A stretch of 44,220 bases of DNA, taken from NCBI RefSeq assembly GCF_023111095.1, contig NZ_JALGYW010000032.1:1-44220 (forward strand), given 5' to 3'. Below the pieces are notes generated by a model that was not told the DNA's origin, made no database searches, and was given only the letters and a program-made list of their open reading frames with translations. This document shows, in pieces, positions 9,624 through 18,474 of the stretch; positions within the stretch are counted from its first letter, which is position 1; the number at the start of each line of letters is the position of its first letter. The translations under genes were made by a program, and so were the position numbers. This stretch comes from Maribellus sp. YY47 (GTDB taxonomy: Bacteria; Bacteroidota; Bacteroidia; Bacteroidales; Prolixibacteraceae).

Positions 9624-10664
9624 ATGAGCGAGACAGTACAAGCTGAAGAACAATTCACAATCGAGAGTATTCCTGAGCCAGAGAACATTGAGGAAGTGAT
9701 TTATTCATTAATGGTCAATCCCAATTTATCGACTATTAACTACTTCAACGATTTTAGCGAACAGACTATTTCTCCCGACGCAATTGGCGATAGTGATACC
9801 GACGAGATCGGCTCGTTTGACCTGGACATTAACGGGACCAAAATGGCGATGAGTACGCATGCTTTTCACCATCACCTCGAAAGTGATCCGCAGAAGGCTA
9901 CCGAGATTTTGATTGCAAGGGCAGTTCGGAAAATGTTATGTTTTGGCGCAACTCCCAGTGTAGTAAGTGCCTTTTTGTATCACATTGATTTTGCTGATCC
10001 GAATGGTTACCAGATCGCATCCGGTGCAAAAAAAGGATTGGAGAACGCTGCTCAGAAATTTAACCTGAAAGTGTCTGACCGGAAAATTCGTTTTGATCAT
10101 TTTTCAGAGCATGGACCGGTTCCTCCGACCATCATTATCAGTATGTTGTCGCAGGTCCCTCCGGGGTGTTCTATGACAACACATTCTTTCAAAAAGAAAG
10201 GAAACCATATTTTTATGATTGGTAAGATGGTGGATGATGTCAATTCCTCGGAATACCTGGAGTTTTATCATGGGATTTCAGAATCTCCACTTCCCGCATT
10301 TAGTATCGGGGATGAAATGAAGATTCAGGAGTGTCTTCGAAAGTTGCACGAAAAAGGGCTGATAGAGAGTGCCAGTCCCGTGGGCAAAGGAGGATTGTTT
10401 TTTACTTTGCTGCGTGCAGCAATTCCGAATGAGTTAGGCTTTGACATCACAACCAGCGCCGAAACCCGAATCGATTCCTTTTTGTTTGGAGAAGCAATGG
10501 GGCGCATTTTGGTGGGCGTAAATCCGGATAATGAAGAAGAGTTTGTTGATGCAATGAGCGAGCTGAACGTTCCTTTCTTTACACTGGGGCACGTTACTAA
10601 AGGAGAGATTAGAATTGACGACGTGTCGTTAGGATTTATTGATAAAATGAGTGCCGGAGTTTAA
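9624..10664 (+). CDS. AIR synthase (PurM)-related protein
   Basis: A 346-residue protein of the PurM-like ATP-binding superfamily (AIR synthase/FGAM synthase/HypE/SelD fold). Visible marks are the N-terminal-domain acidic stretch DSDTDEIGSFDLDING, the SAFLYHIDFADPNG core, and the C-terminal domain VGKGGLFFTLLRAA with FGEAMGRILVGVNPDNEEEF. It is too short for PurL and lacks the usual PurM glycine-rich NCVNDIV-type signature, so it is probably not the housekeeping purine enzyme. Its stop overlaps the ATG of the menaquinone methyltransferase (TAATG), implying translational coupling. The reaction is unknown; a link to quinone or envelope biology is inferred from context only. Confidence 0.75.
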   Translation: MSETVQAEEQFTIESIPEPENIEEVIYSLMVNPNLSTINYFNDFSEQTISPDAIGDSDTDEIGSFDLDINGTKMAMSTHAFHHHLESDPQKATEILIARAVRKMLCFGATPSVVSAFLYHIDFADPNGYQIASGAKKGLENAAQKFNLKVSDRKIRFDHFSEHGPVPPTIIISMLSQVPPGCSMTTHSFKKKGNHIFMIGKMVDDVNSSEYLEFYHGISESPLPAFSIGDEMKIQECLRKLHEKGLIESASPVGKGGLFFTLLRAAIPNELGFDITTSAETRIDSFLFGEAMGRILVGVNPDNEEEFVDAMSELNVPFFTLGHVTKGEIRIDDVSLGFIDKMSAGV

Positions 10665-11401
10665 TGGCTCTTCCGTATAAACAATCACAACAGTCAAAAA
10701 GGGGACAGGTCGAGGAGATGTTTGATAATATCTCTCCGAAGTACGACTTGTTGAATCATTTACTTTCAGTAAATATTGATAAACTGTGGCGTAAACGCAC
10801 AATCAGAAAACTGAAAGCCTATCAGCCCCAAAGAATCTTGGATATTGCTACCGGTACCGGCGATTTTGCCGTTGCGGCTTCAAAGCTTGGCGAGGTTAAA
10901 ATAACCGGGATCGACATTTCGGAAGGGATGTTGAACGTAGCCAGGGAGAAAATAGCGAAAGAGCAGCTGACAAAAAAAATAGAAGTTCAGAAAGCTGATT
11001 CAGAAAACCTGCCCTTTGCCAATAATGAATTTGATGCAGCAATAGTTGGTTTTGGCGTTCGTAACTTTGAACACCTCGAAATTGGGTTAAAAGAAATTTG
11101 CCGGGTAATTAAGCCCGGAGGAACTTTCTTTGTGCTCGAATTTTCGAAGCCTCAAAAAGCACCGTTCAAACAAATTTATCAGTTCTATTTTAAGTACATT
11201 CTTCCGGCGATCGGCAGAATGGTTTCGAAAGATAAAAGTGCTTACACCTATTTACCCGAATCGGTGAATGAATTTCCGGATGGCGATGATTTTTTAGCGA
11301 TCTTAAAAAAGGTTGGGTTCACAGAGAACCGTTGCTATAGGCAAACCTTTGGAATTGCATCGATTTACGAAGCGCATAAACCTAAAACATCTGCTGAATA
11401 A
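10664..11401 (+). CDS. ubiE: Demethylmenaquinone methyltransferase
   Basis: A 245-residue SAM-dependent methyltransferase that converts demethylmenaquinone to menaquinone, the last step of the quinone pathway (also called menG). UbiE signatures are clear: YDLLNHLLSVNIDKLWRK at residues 27-44, SAM motif I LDIATGTGDFA at 59-69, GIDISEGML at 82-90, and the UbiE-type GFGVRNFEHLEIGLKEICRV followed by KPGGTFFVLEFSKP. It overlaps the upstream gene by one base. PorT follows after about 60 bp, possibly in the same operon. A respiratory menaquinone role fits a Bacteroidota host. Confidence 0.95.
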   Translation: MALPYKQSQQSKRGQVEEMFDNISPKYDLLNHLLSVNIDKLWRKRTIRKLKAYQPQRILDIATGTGDFAVAASKLGEVKITGIDISEGMLNVAREKIAKEQLTKKIEVQKADSENLPFANNEFDAAIVGFGVRNFEHLEIGLKEICRVIKPGGTFFVLEFSKPQKAPFKQIYQFYFKYILPAIGRMVSKDKSAYTYLPESVNEFPDGDDFLAILKKVGFTENRCYRQTFGIASIYEAHKPKTSAE

Positions 11402-11462
11402 CAACCAGGGATACAATATTTTCACTTTTTAGCGTTTGTGAAATAAGGAATTGCAAGTAACA

Positions 11463-12215
11463 GTGAAGAAAAAAATTCTGTTCATACTATTAATTGTAGC
11501 GGGGCAATGTGCTTTTGCGCAAAAAGAGCGGGTCAAATATCTGACGACTTTTGATGATAAATTGATTCACTTTGGGTTTACGATTGGTGTGAATACGCTT
11601 GATTTTAATATTGTCAACTATAACCCAATAGGCGATAATCCCGACTTTATTCCTTATCCTGAAGACGGTGTGACCGAAGCATCATACATTCGGTCTGATC
11701 TGGCAACTTTAGTTCCCGGATTTACCGTTGGAATTGTTTCCAGTTTGCGGTTGACACAAGATTTTGAGCTGCGTTTCTTGCCCGGTCTTTCGTTTGGTGA
11801 GCGACAAATTACTTATAATGTTCCGGTAGTCGATATCAATAATTACACGCAGGAATCCGATTTTTATTCGTTAAAATCGACCTATCTCGATTTCCCTTTG
11901 CTGGTAAAATACAAGGCCAGAAGGATTAACAACGATCGCCCGTATGTAATTTTCGGAGGAGCTTTTCGTCAGGATATATCCAGAACTGCCCAGGAAGATC
12001 TGGTTAAATTAAAATCAGGTGGGGTTTATGCTGAAGTCGGCGGCGGATGGGATCATTACTTTCCGTTTTTTCGTTTTTCGGTGGAAGCCAAATTTAGTTT
12101 TGGATTGAATAACCAGTTGGGAGATTTACCTGCCATGGTTCAACGGCAATATTACGCACAGTCAATCAAGGATCTGCGCTCGAAGATATTTACCCTCTGC
12201 TTTCATTTCGAATAG
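11463..12215 (+). CDS. porT: PorT-family outer membrane beta-barrel protein (T9SS)
   Basis: PorT (SprT) is an outer-membrane protein needed for type IX secretion. The roughly 250-residue product starts with a Sec signal peptide (KKKILFILLIVAGQCAFAQ) and continues with the family's FDDKLIHFGFTIGVN region, LRFLPGLSFGERQITY, and alternating strands with aromatic girdles ending in a terminal FTLCFHFE strand. No ATG lies near the signal peptide. GTG at 11463 with AAGGA 13 nt upstream is preferred; TTG at 11451 is the alternative and sits too close to that Shine-Dalgarno-like run. Linkage to menG and the TamL gene supports the call. Its stop touches the stop of the convergent methyltransferase gene. 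Confidence 0.75.
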   Translation: MKKKILFILLIVAGQCAFAQKERVKYLTTFDDKLIHFGFTIGVNTLDFNIVNYNPIGDNPDFIPYPEDGVTEASYIRSDLATLVPGFTVGIVSSLRLTQDFELRFLPGLSFGERQITYNVPVVDINNYTQESDFYSLKSTYLDFPLLVKYKARRINNDRPYVIFGGAFRQDISRTAQEDLVKLKSGGVYAEVGGGWDHYFPFFRFSVEAKFSFGLNNQLGDLPAMVQRQYYAQSIKDLRSKIFTLCFHFE

Positions 12216-12983
12216 TCAAAAACTTCTGCGTTTAAACTCTGAGCAGAGTATTGCAGTAGCCACCGACACATTAAGCGATTCTGCTTTTTGGGTATCAGAA
12301 GAAAAATTGGGGATGCTGATTTTTTGATCGACATGCTTTTTTACTTTTTCGCTGATTCCGTTTCCCTCGTTGCCCATTACCAGTATCGATTTTGAAGACA
12401 AATCCTGGGTGTACACATTTTCACCTTCCATGAAGGTTCCGTAAATTATTGCACCGGAGTTTGTCGCTATGGTCCGTATCTGATCGAAATCACATTCGGT
12501 TAGCGTAACTCGGGCAAATGAACCCATACTTGCCTGTATCACTTTGGGATTAAACGGATCGACTGTTTCTGCGGAACAAAAAATATTGGGAATGCCAAAC
12601 CAGTCGCAAATCCGGAGAATGGTTCCCAGGTTGCCGGGATCCTGAATTCCATCAAGGTAAATGGTGAGATCTTCTTCCAAAACCTCAGGAATGTCTCTGG
12701 ACACAGGGAGGTAGCAAACGGCCAAACTGTTTTGAGGTGTTTTAAGCTGGCTGATTTTTTTTAGTTCGTCACGGGTTACCGTTGTAGTGTTTTCAGCAAA
12801 CAATCCTTGATCGCGAATTGAAGGTTCAAATGCCTCGGTTGTCATTATTTCTGCAATCCGAATCTTTGATTTAGCCAGTTCCAGTACCATTTTATCCCCC
12901 TCAACCAGGAATAATCCTTCCTTGTTTCGGTATTTTTTTAAGGCGAGTGATGAAAGTTGTTTAATTTTTGATTTACTTATCAT
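12216..12983 (-). CDS. TrmH/SpoU-family RNA 2'-O-methyltransferase
   Basis: A 255-residue SAM-dependent RNA ribose methyltransferase of the trefoil-knot SPOUT family, RlmB-like. The N-terminal substrate-binding domain (ALKKYRNKEGLFLVEGDKMV) precedes the catalytic domain with motif 1 NLGTILRICDWFGI, motif 2 VMGNEGNGIS and motif 3 IPNFSSDTQKAESLNVSVA. The ATG at 12983 is chosen because the conserved ISKSKIKQLSSL start follows it; the frame runs on to 13061 but would then cross the TamL promoter. The exact target (23S rRNA or tRNA) cannot be decided. Confidence 0.88.
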   Translation of the reverse strand: MISKSKIKQLSSLALKKYRNKEGLFLVEGDKMVLELAKSKIRIAEIMTTEAFEPSIRDQGLFAENTTTVTRDELKKISQLKTPQNSLAVCYLPVSRDIPEVLEEDLTIYLDGIQDPGNLGTILRICDWFGIPNIFCSAETVDPFNPKVIQASMGSFARVTLTECDFDQIRTIATNSGAIIYGTFMEGENVYTQDLSSKSILVMGNEGNGISEKVKKHVDQKISIPNFSSDTQKAESLNVSVATAILCSEFKRRSF

Positions 12984-13048
12984 GGAGAAAAAGCATCTTC
13001 TTGAATTATTTTGGAGTAAAGTTACTGTTTCTGTTAAAAACTCTTCTT

Positions 13049-13056
13049 TATTTTTG
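13049..13056 (+). promoter_or_regulatory. -7 element TATTTTTG of tamL
   Basis: An exact TAnnTTTG match placed 22 nt before the proposed TTG start at 13078. It supports a start inside, not at the beginning of, the long open frame. Confidence 0.5.
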
Positions 13057-13077
13057 TGCATTATAAGAAATTTGAAT

Positions 13078-15417
13078 TTGATTAGTTACCGTCATACCAG
13101 CAAAGGGATTAGAAATGTTACCATTGTTATGTTAGCTGTTTTAATCCTGTCGTCCTGCTCGTCAACCCGATTTGTTCCCGAGAACAAATATCTTTTAAAT
13201 AAGGTGGAGTTGGAGGTGGATAATCCTGAGATAAATAAAGAAGAAGCAAAGTCTTTTGTACGGCAAAAGGAGAATTATAAGATTCTGGGATTTATCCGGT
13301 TTTATCTTCTGTTGTACAATATGTCGTCGAAAAAAAAGACAGACGACTGGTTAAAGCGAATTGGTGAGGCTCCGCAGCTTTACGATGAAGTAATGGACGA
13401 ACGGTCGAAGGAACAGTTAAAGCAATACCTGGATAATAAAGGATATTATCGGGCCGATATAACAAGTAAGCTTGAATTAAAAGAGAAACGGAAAAAAGCA
13501 AAGCTGAAATTTAATATTGATACGGGCGAGAGGTACACCATTAATCATGTTCGCTATCATTTTGCTACGCCGAAATTGCAGGAAATTTTTACGAAGGACT
13601 CTGTGAATCTCCGTTTTCGAAAAGGAACTCCTTTTGATATTTATAACCTGGAAAAGCAACAGGAGAAAATTGTTAACCTGTATCGCGATAACGGATATTT
13701 CTATTTCTCCAAAAACCAGATCAAATATAAAGCGGATACCACGCAGTTTGAAAAACGGGTGGTACTTGACTTGTATGTTGGCGAAACCCGGAATGCACAG
13801 GTGGATTCGGCCAAAATTCTTCGACCGTATTATTTCAATAATTTCTATTATTCGATTATACCCGGAACATCACCAAATATGTCGTCCAGCCGGTCGGCTG
13901 CCGAATTTTCGGATACGATAGAATGGGATAATGCAAAACTGTTCTTATCACCCGATATACATTATCCGGCGAACCTTTTCAGACGAACCACACAAATGAA
14001 GAGCGGTGATTTGTATAATTCGACTGACGTTGAAAATACATTTAACGGATTAAACCGTTTACGGCAATTCAGGTATGTCGACATTCAGTTTGAAGAGAAT
14101 ACTGATTCGCCCAAATCGAATTTACTCGATTGTAATATACGATTATCTCCGCTGAACAAACAATCGGTTTCACTCGATGTGGAAGGAACCAACACCTCAG
14201 GAAACCTCGGGGTTGCCGGCAACATTTATTACCAGCATCGCAATTTATTCAGGGGAGCTGAAGTTTTTCAGATTCGCCTGAAAGGAGCCATTGAACGAAT
14301 GCAACGGCAAATGGAAAATGGTTCTGAAACTTTTAATACCCGTGAATTTGGTATTGAAAACAGCATCACCATTCCGAAGTTGCTTGGGCCGGGGAATTAT
14401 ATTCGAAGTTTCGAAAAGAACCTACCTAAGACCGTGCTGAATATCGGTTTTAACTTTCAGCGAAGGCCTGAATATACCCGAACCATTACAAACGTGAGGT
14501 TTGGATATGACTGGAAGACTTCGCAAAACTATACCCATAACTGGAATTTGATGGATGTCAACTTTGTCCATCTGTTTGAATTTGATCCGGCGTTTATCGA
14601 TTCTATTCAGGATTTGTACATTAAAAGTAGTTTTACCGATCATTTTATTTTTGCGATGAACTATTCGCTGGTATATAATAACCAACGTCTTGGAGTAAAA
14701 GGTAACTATACGTATGCGCGCTTGAATGTGGAATCAGCAGGTAATTTTTTATGGGCATTGTCGAAAATAACCGGACGAACAAAATATGATGATCCGAATT
14801 ATGATGCCGGGCTGGTAGAGTATTACAGGTATCTGGGAACTCCCTATGCGCAATACCTGAAGGCAGACATTGAAGTACGCAGGGCCATTCAGCTCGATCA
14901 GTATAATTATATTGTGGGGCGAGCTTTTTTTGGGATCGGTTATCCCTACGGAAACTCGCGTTTGTTGCCTTTCGAAAAGCAGTATTTTGCCGGAGGTGCC
15001 AATGGCATCAGAGCCTGGCAGGTGAGATCGCTCGGGCCGGGTAATTATAAGGCTCCTGTAGGTTTTTATCCGAACCAGTCTTCCGATTTAAAACTGGAGG
15101 CAAACCTGGAGTACCGTTACAGCTTAATCGGGAAAATGGAAGGAGCGTTTTTTCTGGATGCCGGTAATATCTGGGCAATTAATAAGTTCGATAATCGAGA
15201 AGGAGTCCGGTTTAAGGTGAATGATTTTTACCAGCAAATTGCGGTAGGAACCGGAACCGGCTTTCGTTTTAATTTGAATTATTTTATCCTTCGGGTAGAT
15301 TTAGGAATGAAGCTGCGCGATCCATCGGCAGAAGCAGGGAAAAGATGGATAATCGGAAACCGAAAACTTACCGCCGACGATTTCAATCTAAACTTCGCTA
15401 TTGGATATCCGTTTTAA
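13078..15417 (+). CDS. tamL: TamL-type Omp85 outer membrane assembly lipoprotein
   Basis: A 779-residue BamA/TamA relative of the Bacteroidota TamL type, thought to assemble outer-membrane or surface proteins with an inner-membrane TamB partner. From the TTG at 13078 the product starts with a lipoprotein signal peptide, lipobox LILSSC with C27, then FVPENKYLLNKVELEV opening the POTRA region (to about residue 370). The C-terminal half is the Omp85 barrel, with YPYGNSRLLPFEKQYFAGGA and GIRAWQVRSLGPG, and a final strand ending in FAIGYPF. The frame stays open back to 12922, but that extension overlaps the divergent methyltransferase and lacks a signal peptide. A TTG start is unusual; an ATG at 12982 is the alternative. 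Confidence 0.85.
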   Translation: MISYRHTSKGIRNVTIVMLAVLILSSCSSTRFVPENKYLLNKVELEVDNPEINKEEAKSFVRQKENYKILGFIRFYLLLYNMSSKKKTDDWLKRIGEAPQLYDEVMDERSKEQLKQYLDNKGYYRADITSKLELKEKRKKAKLKFNIDTGERYTINHVRYHFATPKLQEIFTKDSVNLRFRKGTPFDIYNLEKQQEKIVNLYRDNGYFYFSKNQIKYKADTTQFEKRVVLDLYVGETRNAQVDSAKILRPYYFNNFYYSIIPGTSPNMSSSRSAAEFSDTIEWDNAKLFLSPDIHYPANLFRRTTQMKSGDLYNSTDVENTFNGLNRLRQFRYVDIQFEENTDSPKSNLLDCNIRLSPLNKQSVSLDVEGTNTSGNLGVAGNIYYQHRNLFRGAEVFQIRLKGAIERMQRQMENGSETFNTREFGIENSITIPKLLGPGNYIRSFEKNLPKTVLNIGFNFQRRPEYTRTITNVRFGYDWKTSQNYTHNWNLMDVNFVHLFEFDPAFIDSIQDLYIKSSFTDHFIFAMNYSLVYNNQRLGVKGNYTYARLNVESAGNFLWALSKITGRTKYDDPNYDAGLVEYYRYLGTPYAQYLKADIEVRRAIQLDQYNYIVGRAFFGIGYPYGNSRLLPFEKQYFAGGANGIRAWQVRSLGPGNYKAPVGFYPNQSSDLKLEANLEYRYSLIGKMEGAFFLDAGNIWAINKFDNREGVRFKVNDFYQQIAVGTGTGFRFNLNYFILRVDLGMKLRDPSAEAGKRWIIGNRKLTADDFNLNFAIGYPF

Positions 15418-15533
15418 ATTTTACCCTTTTTTCAGTGTTTTTATATTGAAAAGAGTTATTTTTTGCATTTTTGGCAATCAAAGTATATGAGATTGTAAGC
15501 AGGCCTGAGTATTATATAATAAACTGAAATTTT

Positions 15534-16907
15534 ATGGCAACCCTTCCTTCCGGGAACAGAGATTCGTTTAGTTCTAAATTTGGCGTGATCGCCGCAGCAG
15601 CCGGCTCCGCGGTTGGCCTGGGAAATATATGGAGATTTCCTTTGGTCACAACTCAAAACGGGGGAGGAGCATTTTTGCTGTTGTATGTTGGCTTTATCAT
15701 CTTTATCGGAATTCCGGTAATGTTGTCAGAGTTTTCTATTGGGCGGCGTGCTCAGCTAAATGCTTTTGGATCATTTAAAAAACTGGCTCCAAAAACGCCC
15801 TGGTATCTGGTCGGGTCTCTTGGGATTATAACCGCTTTTGCAATTCTTTCGTTTTACAGTGCGGTTGCTGGATGGACACTTGAGTATCTCGTACAGTCAC
15901 TAACCGGAAAGTTATTACATACCGATGATTTGGTGAAGAATTTTTCAGATTTCAGTTCTAATCCTTACCGTCCGGTTGTATGGCAACTGGTGATTATGAC
16001 CATTACAGGATTGGTGGTTTATGGAGGAATCAAAAAGGGAATCGAAAAGTTTACAAAGATATTGATGCCGGTTTTGGCCATTCTTATTGCTTTTGTTGTT
16101 ATACGCTCGGTTACATTACCCGGAGCAATGAAAGGGGTACGCTATCTATTTATTCCCGATTGGTCGGTAGTAAATTTTAAAACAGTGTTGATGGCACTGG
16201 GGCAAGCCGCTTTCTCGTTAAGCGTTGGCATGGGTACGCTTATAACTTATGGTTCATATATTCAAAAAGACAATCATCTACTAAAAACGGCTTCTCAGGT
16301 AGCTTTTACCGATACATTTATTGCCATCCTCGCAAGTTTAATGGTAATCCCTGCAATCTTTGCTTTCTCTGTCGGCTCCATTGATCAAATGTCGCCTGGC
16401 CCGGGACTGGTATTCGAGGTGTTGCCTTTGGTGTTTAAGGCAATGCCCGGAGGTGTTGTTTTTGCTGTTATCTTCTTCTTCCTTTTGTGTGTAGCCGCGC
16501 TCACTTCCACTATTTCGGTGCTTGAAGTTGTTGTGGCCTATTTAAAAGAGGAATTAGGTTTTTCACGAGGGAAAGCTACGTTGATCGCGTCGGTTTCAAT
16601 AAGCGTATTAGGGGTGTTGGCCACGTTATCGTTTGGAGTGTTAAGTGGCTTCCACATTATCGGCAAAACAATTTTTGGATTACTCGATTTTGCCTCTGCG
16701 AATATTATGCTCACATTTGGCGCATTGCTAATTGTTGTCTTTGTGGGGTGGAAGTTGAAGAAAGAGAATTTTCTTGACGAAATTAGTAACGGAGCGAAAT
16801 TGAAGTCTTCCCTGTACCGGGTAGTGTTCTTCATCATTAAATACATTGCGCCTGTGGCGATTGGTATAATTGCGGTAGCCGCGCTTTTTATAAAAGGAAT
16901 TACATAA
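15534..16907 (+). CDS. Sodium-dependent NSS-family transporter
   Basis: A 457-residue inner-membrane symporter of the neurotransmitter:sodium symporter family (LeuT fold). It begins with the diagnostic FGVIAAAAGSAVGLGNIWRF in TM1, including the unwound GLGNIWRFP, then NGGGAFLLLY in TM2. About 11-12 hydrophobic helices follow, and FSLSVGMGTLITYGSY in TM6-TM7. These carriers import amino acids or related solutes with sodium; the substrate is undetermined. A terminator follows directly and it appears monocistronic. Confidence 0.92.
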   Translation: MATLPSGNRDSFSSKFGVIAAAAGSAVGLGNIWRFPLVTTQNGGGAFLLLYVGFIIFIGIPVMLSEFSIGRRAQLNAFGSFKKLAPKTPWYLVGSLGIITAFAILSFYSAVAGWTLEYLVQSLTGKLLHTDDLVKNFSDFSSNPYRPVVWQLVIMTITGLVVYGGIKKGIEKFTKILMPVLAILIAFVVIRSVTLPGAMKGVRYLFIPDWSVVNFKTVLMALGQAAFSLSVGMGTLITYGSYIQKDNHLLKTASQVAFTDTFIAILASLMVIPAIFAFSVGSIDQMSPGPGLVFEVLPLVFKAMPGGVVFAVIFFFLLCVAALTSTISVLEVVVAYLKEELGFSRGKATLIASVSISVLGVLATLSFGVLSGFHIIGKTIFGLLDFASANIMLTFGALLIVVFVGWKLKKENFLDEISNGAKLKSSLYRVVFFIIKYIAPVAIGIIAVAALFIKGIT

Positions 16908-16928
16908 GACAAAATATTTTGATTTTTG

Positions 16929-16951
16929 AAGCCGGCATAGCCGGCTTTTTT
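16929..16951 (+). terminator. Terminator of the NSS transporter gene
   Basis: An 8-bp GC-rich stem AAGCCGGC/GCCGGCTT with a 3-nt loop is followed by a T-run, 21 bp past the stop codon. Confidence 0.9.
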
Positions 16952-17023
16952 GTTTGTGCATTGCATTACTGCATCATTTGTAATAACTTGTAGGTTCTTG
17001 GTCGGTTTGAATTTCCGAACACA

Positions 17024-18127
17024 ATGAAAAAAGCTCTGCAACGCATCAAACGCCAATACCTGACCTATTCACGGTCGGATAGAAACGGGATAGTTTTATT
17101 TGCCGGAATATTGCTGATTGCCATCGTTGTAAATTATCTGGCTGATTGTCTGCCTCCCAATAAGGGAACTGACTTTTCTGAAATTAAGCGATTAGTGGCA
17201 GAATGGGAGGCTGATCAAAGGCAACAATCTGATGTCGGTTCTACGCTCACTCTCTTTAAGTTCGATCCCAATAAAATAACGACAATAAAACTTGATTCGC
17301 TCAATATTCCGGATCAAATTAAACGGAACATAATTTCTTATCGCAGGGCCGGTGGTGAATTTAAAAACGCAGAAGCCCTCAGAAAGATTTATGGCATGAC
17401 GGATTCAATTTTTTACGCGATTGAAGATTTTATCGTAATTCCGGGTTTAAATGTCAAACGATCCTCCCCTGAAGCAGATGTGCTAAAAGAGCTGACTCCA
17501 GAATACTTCAACCCCAATACGGTAACTGTTGAGAAATTGGAAACGATAGGGTTTAATACGTTTCAGGTAAATAATATGATGGCATACAGAACAAACGGAG
17601 GAGCGTTTCGAACAGCAGAAGACCTACTTAAGATATATGGAATTGATTCAACTCTATTTTTAAAGATAAAGCCGTATTTATTGTTTGATTCGGTTGTAGA
17701 GACCGTGACTCCAAGTCCGGAGATTACACTACGGATTGAATTAAACAGCGCCGATTCGTCTCAGCTGGTTCGATTACCCGGAATTGGCCCTGCATATGCG
17801 AATCGAATTATACGATACCGTGAACTTTTAGGAGGTTATTATTCTACCACACAACTTCTGGAGGTATATAATCTGCCTCCTGAAACGTATGCGAAAATCC
17901 AGGATTTTGTTTATACAGATACTCTTCAAATTAAAAAGCTAAGAATTAACTTTTTGGATTACGCCGAGTTGTTACGCCATCCATATTTGTCGAAAACTCA
18001 GGTCACTCAAATTTTGGAAATGAGAGATAAAAGGGGAGCCTTTCGCAATCTCTCCGAACTCTCTTCAGTCCAGGGGTTCGGCGATGAAACTTTTAACCGG
18101 ATTATGCCTTATCTTACCTGTTTTTAA
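17024..18127 (+). CDS. Membrane-anchored four-repeat helix-hairpin-helix protein
   Basis: A 367-residue protein with one N-terminal transmembrane segment (about residues 22-40, GIVLFAGILLIAIVVNYL) and four tandem ComEA-type helix-hairpin-helix units of about 60-70 residues. Each follows the pattern [FN]xPNxxTxxxLxxxG...YRxxGGxFxxxExLxxIYG. The third unit is closest to the DNA-binding consensus (VRLPGIGPAYANRIIRYR). ComEA binds DNA outside the inner membrane for uptake, so periplasmic DNA binding or protein contacts are plausible, but no other competence gene is near. Transcribed alone. Confidence 0.82.
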   Translation: MKKALQRIKRQYLTYSRSDRNGIVLFAGILLIAIVVNYLADCLPPNKGTDFSEIKRLVAEWEADQRQQSDVGSTLTLFKFDPNKITTIKLDSLNIPDQIKRNIISYRRAGGEFKNAEALRKIYGMTDSIFYAIEDFIVIPGLNVKRSSPEADVLKELTPEYFNPNTVTVEKLETIGFNTFQVNNMMAYRTNGGAFRTAEDLLKIYGIDSTLFLKIKPYLLFDSVVETVTPSPEITLRIELNSADSSQLVRLPGIGPAYANRIIRYRELLGGYYSTTQLLEVYNLPPETYAKIQDFVYTDTLQIKKLRINFLDYAELLRHPYLSKTQVTQILEMRDKRGAFRNLSELSSVQGFGDETFNRIMPYLTCF

Positions 18128-18178
18128 AACGCGAAAACTGAATTTTTCAGATAGGAATTATTATTTTTTTACTTTAAA

Positions 18179-18209
18179 TTTGATATAGTATGAATAATTT
18201 CTAAATTTG
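18179..18209 (+). promoter_or_regulatory. rpsU operon promoter
   Basis: TTTG at 18179-18182, a 19-nt spacer and TAAATTTG at 18202-18209 match the Bacteroidota primary-sigma consensus at both elements. The -7 element lies about 33 nt before the rpsU ATG. It should drive rpsU-xerC-hpf. Confidence 0.75.
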
Positions 18210-18242
18210 CGCCTCAATTTTAAAAAGTTAAAACCGACAGAT

Positions 18243-18434
18243 ATGATTATTATTCCGGTAAAAGAGGGCGAAAATATTGAAAGAGCCTTAAAAAGGTTCA
18301 AGAGAAAATTCGAAAAAACGGGTGTAATTAAAGAATTACGCGAACGTCAAAAATTTACCAAACCTTCAGTAAAAAGAAGGGAAGAGTTAAAGAAAGCAGC
18401 TTACGTACAAGGTTTGCAGCAGCAGGAAGACTAA
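18243..18434 (+). CDS. rpsU: 30S ribosomal protein S21
   Basis: A 63-residue, very basic ribosomal protein of the small-subunit platform; it begins MIIIPVKEGENIERALKRFK. The frame is open from 18207, but the family starts at the ATG at 18243, and the longer version would begin almost at the transcription start. It heads a probable rpsU-xerC-hpf operon, 40 nt before xerC. Confidence 0.95.
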   Translation: MIIIPVKEGENIERALKRFKRKFEKTGVIKELRERQKFTKPSVKRREELKKAAYVQGLQQQED

Positions 18435-18474
18435 TTTTTAATTAGTGGTTCCTGATTTTTTGTAGAGATGGCCG

